From NCBI GenBank assembly GCA_029961685.1, contig JARWKL010000001.1, forward strand, positions 52,974,062 to 53,038,061: 64,000 nt of DNA, in the 5' to 3' direction. The notes below the pieces were generated by a model. That model saw nothing but the letters and a program-made list of their open reading frames with translations, had not been told where the DNA came from and searched no databases. The stretch comes from Aristolochia californica (lineage: Eukaryota > Streptophyta > Magnoliopsida > Piperales > Aristolochiaceae). Of the stretch, positions 59,684 to 64,000 are shown in pieces. How positions within the stretch are numbered: the first letter of the stretch is position 1; the number at the start of each line of letters is the position of its first letter. A program made the translations under genes and the position numbers.

Positions 59684-61975
59684 TTGTTAAAAGACATCCA
59701 CATGTGTCGAGGAGGCATAACTAGTAAATAATGAAAACTTCCATAGAGATGGCATAAAATTGTAATTATGCTAGATGGTGTATGTCCACTTATATCTTTT
59801 TCTTTCAAGCATGCAGCCTTAAGAGCATTGTAGTCTTTGTAAATACCTTTAATAACTATAAATACAGCCTCAAGGCATCGGGTAGAGCCTTCAAACCTCT
59901 TCCTTTTGTCTCAAATTTGTCCTTACTCCTCTCTCTCTTTTTCTCTTCTTTTTCTCCCTTGGGTTCTTCTTTCCTCTCTCCCAAGAGCTAGAGTCCCTCT
60001 CTTCTCTCTTTCCCTTGCAATATCTTGTGTTTATTTGTTGGCCCTAGAAATTAACAAAATACCAAAGTGGGCAAAGATCTAACATGGAGAAGGAGAAGAA
60101 TATGAAAAAGAAAAGGAAATAAGATAGAGTTTTTTGTTTTTCCCTGTGGTCATATTCTTTCTCAATCCCTGTTTTAATCGGATTTCTCATTCTTGTAACA
60201 TAAGTTTCATATAAAAAATCATATGCCTTTGAAAATATCTTTGAGTCTAGTTTCCAACTTAAAAAAAAAAATAATCAGAGTTTTCTACAATGTGAAATCG
60301 ACATATGAAGCATCTAAGGTCAAGTAACAGAAAAGTTTCGAGTAACAGTAGAAAACCGCAACTTTAAGAAATGTTTATACCAACATGACTGAGAATTTAT
60401 ATAGAGAATTATATCTCAAAGGAAAGCTATGTGTGTCTACTTTTTATACCAATAAACATTTTCTCAATCTGATCTTTCTAGAGAGAGATATCCACATATA
60501 AATAGTCAAAAGTCATGTTGGTAGCTTGTTGCAAGCGAAAATCCAAATTTAAGTCGCTAATCTAGGTTGTTAATCTTGGTTAAGCTTCCTATTTTTTTTC
60601 AAACTTTATGCAAAATTAACCAACTTGAATATTTTTTCTTACTTAAAATTTTTCTTTTTTTTTATCTCACATTACTTTAGTTTCATTAAGAGAAGTCTTT
60701 TCCTATATGAGTTTAGTTTCCTTTTTTATAAAGTCTAAAAAATTTAAATTAGAAAGGCATGTTTCCTCATTCTAAATTTTTTATATTAGTGTCCTAAACC
60801 ACCCTTATTCCAAAACTTCTCTATTAAATATTTTCTTTCCAGATTAGTCAAGTTGTTTTAAAAAATAATTATATTATATGAGAAGTCTATTTTTAGGAAA
60901 TTTTCCATTATTAAGTTACTTCTCAAAATTTTCTTATTGGAGCTTTTTAAGTTTCCTTAATCATCATGTTCATAGAAGAATTATTATTTGTATCCCCCTC
61001 TTGAGTCAAACTTGGAATTTTTTTATCTATCTATTGATCTAAAAGTGTATCCTTCTTACTTGGAAGTATAAAGAGTTGCATTGTGCACCTCCTTCTGTTT
61101 GAAATATGAGAGTTGTTATCTTTATATTCACACCCTTAATTCCTCAAAGTACTTTCTTCAATTTGTGTTTGTTAAAATCACTTCAGAGAAATGGGTACAA
61201 ACATATTACCTAAAAGTATAGGATTATGCACAACTTCCAACTTGAGTCAAGTCTTTTTATTCTTCACCCAAGAGGTTTTTTTGTTTGATCTACCCTTAAA
61301 CAGTGAGTAGTCTCTTTGTTGTACCCTAAAGTTGGATCATTTTTCTGCTTTGAAATTGAGTGGAGTATGTTTTAGACTATAATTATTTTGACCGGTGTAT
61401 GGAACTTTGTTGTACAACTAGGAGTTATTTTTCCTCTCACCATTATTTTGTGCAAGCTGGTTTCTTGGTAAAGAACCAAGAGATCCCTAGCTTAAGAGGG
61501 AGAAGTAGAAGAAAAAGTTCAACAACGAGGTTAGCAATAATGAAGAAGTGAACAAGAACAAAAGGAATAAAAGCAAGGTAATCAAAATTTAATTTTCAAT
61601 CCACACAAGATTAGAATTTATTTTCAAGCACACAAGTCTCTTGACCAACATTATTTGTAAAGTTAAGTTATAAACACCCACTTGAGAGGAAGTTTTAAGA
61701 GACCTACATATGTAGGCCGTAATTATGCAAGCTAGCGTATGTCTTTTTTCTTTAGAAAAGCCTTAAGGGCATTGTAGTCATTATAAACACATTCTCACAA
61801 CTATAAATATAGCCTCAAGTCACAGGGTAAAACATTTAAGTCTCTTCCTCTTGGCTCAAATTCGTCCTTATACCTATCTATTTTTTCCTCTTCTTTCCCT
61901 CCCTTGGTTTCTTCTCTCCTCTCTCCCAAGAGCTAGAGTTCCTCTCTTTTCTCTTTCCCTTATATAGGTATGAGG
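59684..61975 (+). mobile_element. LARD-2 copy 3 (in right duplication), with both LTRs
   Basis: LTR 1 from 59684 (tgttaaaagac) to about 60053 (...aaattaaca); LTR 2 from about 61694 (ttttaagagacc) to about 61975. Both share gggcattgtagtc, aactataaata-agcctcaag and a long pyrimidine-rich end with ccaagagctagag. A purine tract (cttgagaggaag) precedes LTR 2. The 1.6-kb interior is non-coding but conserved with copies 1 and 2. Confidence 0.75.
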
Positions 61976-62990
61976 CGTTTATACATTGTCTTTGAAAAAG
62001 ATTCACCTCCTACAATGCATGGGATGTCATCGATCTTACCCCAAGGTACAACGACCCTTATGCCCTCTAAGACGTGCATAGTACTAAGATTGGCCCAGGA
62101 ACTCAGCAAGACTTTTTTGATTACTCGAACCAATGAAATGGAGATATTTTCCTCATTTTCTATCAAGAACCGGAGAACACCTTTGAAATTTCTCAATAGC
62201 ACTTTTTTTTCTCTTCCAAAGCACAATGAGTTTTCTTTTGTCTCTTTCTCACATTCTATAACTCTATTTATAGAGCTTTCTACCTACTGAAGGAAAATCC
62301 TCTCTTTGATCTTTGGACTGATCTGATTGTTCAGATATGCAATTGCTCAGTCTAACTATTCAGATCAATAATACCTCATCTGATTGTTCAGATCTATAAT
62401 TGCTCGATCTAACAGTTCAAATTTTTAACCATATGATCTAACGGTTGAAATCTGTAGATGGTTCAAATTTTCCAACTAATGGTTCGGATTTGTAAGCGCT
62501 TTCATCCAATGGTTATAATCCTCATTCTTCCCAACAATCAAATCCCTCCGATCATTCTGTAAAAGATCGTTCTTTCCTAGCCACACACATGTCATACATG
62601 TGACATATGGGACATACAAGCACATGCGTGTGTGCATTTGTACATGTGTAAATGCCCAACCACGCATGAGACTACACACATGTGCACATATGGGGGCCTT
62701 GGACGCACTCGTGCGTGTGTATGTCTCACACACTCACGATAAAGAATGAAGGAGGTGATGAGGCATATAAACCTCTTGAGTCCCATTGCTCCGAGCAATT
62801 GGGACTAAGAGTGGAGAGGATCGAAAGAAGACTTTTACTTGAAATTGCTAAAACCATAATAACTGATCCCAATACAAATTATTCTGAGAAGATTCACATA
62901 CCATTGACATAAAAATGACCCATTAACTGTCCCAGAGAGAGAAACGTGAAAGAAAATGAAAGAAACCAGCTCCACCCCTTCTGAATCCAC
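61976..62990. other. duplicated non-coding stretch before the HMA exon (right copy)
   Basis: Matches 45391-46512. A minus-strand frame at 61960-62226 (SLVRVIKKVLLSSWANLS, GIRVVVPWGKIDDIPCI) is open but broken in the left copy and unrecognised. Holds the minisatellite 62315-62500 and a TG/CA-rich patch 62585-62730. Confidence 0.45.
62315..62500. repeat. minisatellite with about 24-bp unit (right copy)
   Basis: Same array as 45725-45925 (gatctaac-gttcaaat units), slightly shorter. Confidence 0.75.
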
Positions 62991-63313
62991 TCACATGATT
63001 GTACATAAGCTTGGATTCTGGTCACAGACCGTCTCACATGCGATAAATTGTGGATAAGGAGGGCAGATGGGTTTGCAATTGGTGGCACAGACGCATTGCC
63101 ATTGATTAATCTCCGAGAAAGTTCCAGGAGTGCTTGAGGGCTGCTTTGTTTCTTTGGGTTTATCATCCTTTGGTTTCACTTCTTCAACACTGAGAAGGGT
63201 CGTGTGTCCCACCTTCTTCCTCAGCAGTTCCACCAGGTAGACTGCGTCTACGCTGTCGCCAACTACAACCACCTTATCTTTATCATCCCCTTCGACTGCC
63301 ACTGAATTCACCC
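62991..63313 (-). CDS. HMA-domain protein with CaaX box, last exon only (right copy)
   Basis: Acceptor AG at 63314-63315, then GVNSVAVEGDDKDKVVVVGDS, DAVYLVELLRKKVGHTTLLSV and a charged linker KPKDDKPKETKQ. The Cys-rich segment QWQCVCATNCKPICPP is like the proline/cysteine tails of plant isoprenylated metal-binding proteins, and the frame ends CTIM-stop, a CaaX prenylation box. About 107 residues come from this exon. The exon enters in phase 1, matching the usual intron inside the HMA fold, so a first exon with the beta strand and possible metal site is expected further up the minus strand. I could not recognise it in 63316-64000; it may lie beyond the window. This copy has the more family-like tail and is more likely the functional one. 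Confidence 0.75.
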
Positions 63314-64000
63314 CTACAGAAAATGATAAGCAAAATGAAGTCCAATATTTAACATCCTACTGCAGAAAGCTTTTCTGGTTTGAGAAACGGAATGATTTCC
63401 TCCATTATTTTAAGTGTAGAGTCTGGATTTTGTAAATCTATTCAAATGACTCTTCTCCAGGGTCTCCAAAGGAAAAGGACATGAGCACGTCCTTCTGGCA
63501 GACTTTTCTCCAGGGGACATGCGCAAGTTCTAAAGGCAAACTTTTTTCCAGGGATCGCTTAAAACGTCTGATTTGACTTGGAAGTAAATATCGATTTCTG
63601 GATCAACTTATTTTCTCTTTGCATTCGCAGCCTACGGAAGGTTCCAAACCATGGTGGAGAAGATTATAGGAATTCACGAAAGGAGAGACGATGAAACAAA
63701 GGAGAAGCTCAAAAGGGATCCGTGGACGAAGAGAAGTTGGCTCAATTAATCAAGGGCTAGTCACCAGATTCACCCATGGACGACCAAGAAGCTGCCTTTG
63801 AAGATGTATTCCCTTCACCATTGTTCTTGTGAGAGTCAATGCTCCGAAGAGCCTAAGAAGACCCCTCAGGACGGAGATCATCAAAGTACTCGTTTTTTTT
63901 TCGGTGACATTTCAACTCAAACCGACTATGGTGATTCAATAAGCCCAAGAGGTGCAGGAAGAGCAATTAATATCCTCCATCGAGGGAGATAGAAAACAAG
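63314..64000. other. region upstream of right HMA exon; possible plus-strand exon
   Basis: Holds two imperfect copies of a 39-bp block (ggacatg-gca ... cttttctccag, 63477-63553). A 3' splice-like tract (ttttctctttgcattcgcag, 63611-63630) is followed by a short plus-strand frame from an ATG in good context (63652, MVEKIIGIHERRDDETKEKL). A partial plus-strand frame 63798-63992 is unrecognised. No gene called. Confidence 0.35.

Larger units (their letters stand above)
59175..63790. repeat. segmental duplication, right copy (uninterrupted)
   Basis: Same order and orientation as 42800-47145 plus 52645-52749. Keeps the full first LTR of LARD-2 and the empty target site of Copia-E (aaaggagaagctc at 63697-63709). 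Confidence 0.9.

Overview
The window is nuclear DNA from a flowering plant. It contains split genes with GT-AG introns, a PLS-class DYW pentatricopeptide gene, a plasmodesmata-located DUF26 protein, HMA/CaaX protein exons, and dense Ty1-copia, hAT, PIF/Harbinger-like and En/Spm-like transposon debris. The species cannot be named from this sequence. Only a small fraction is host coding sequence. No rRNA, tRNA or CRISPR array was recognised.

Layout. 1-5.8 kb is a gene island: a possible first exon running off the left edge, a three-exon PDLP-type gene (2033-3457) and an intronless DYW-class PPR gene (4068-5783), both on the + strand. 5.8-18.4 kb holds decayed copia fragments, solo LTRs and one copy of a non-coding LTR element (called LARD-2 here). 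18.47-31.48 kb is one nested insertion complex: a degenerate copia element (Copia-A) whose 5' LTR was hit by a MITE, with Copia-B inserted in that MITE, and also by a hAT-type element. Its leader was hit by Copia-C, which carries an antisense fragment of a kinesin-13A-like gene. 32.5-34.7 kb is a TRIM-like element with an internal 73-bp minisatellite and an abutting hAT MITE. 36.1-39.5 kb is a four-exon methyltransferase-like gene (- strand). 40.0-42.7 kb is a gutted copia element.

42.8-63.8 kb contains a direct segmental duplication of about 4.4 kb. Each copy holds a LARD-2 element, a short minisatellite and one exon of an HMA-domain protein ending in a CaaX box. The left copy is split by a 5.5-kb copia element (Copia-E) with a perfect 5-bp target duplication; the right copy is the uninterrupted empty site. 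Between the copies lie AT-rich tandem repeats, hAT and En/Spm-like remnants and an LTR.

The host genes have no evident common pathway. The PDLP acts at plasmodesmata, the PPR protein probably in organellar RNA editing, the methyltransferase-like protein is of unknown substrate, and the HMA/CaaX exons belong to a membrane-anchored metal-binding family. The most interesting features are the non-autonomous LTR elements with conserved non-coding interiors, the captured kinesin fragment, and the clean order of events recorded by nesting and by the duplication. All homology calls are from reading the sequence; no database search was run.
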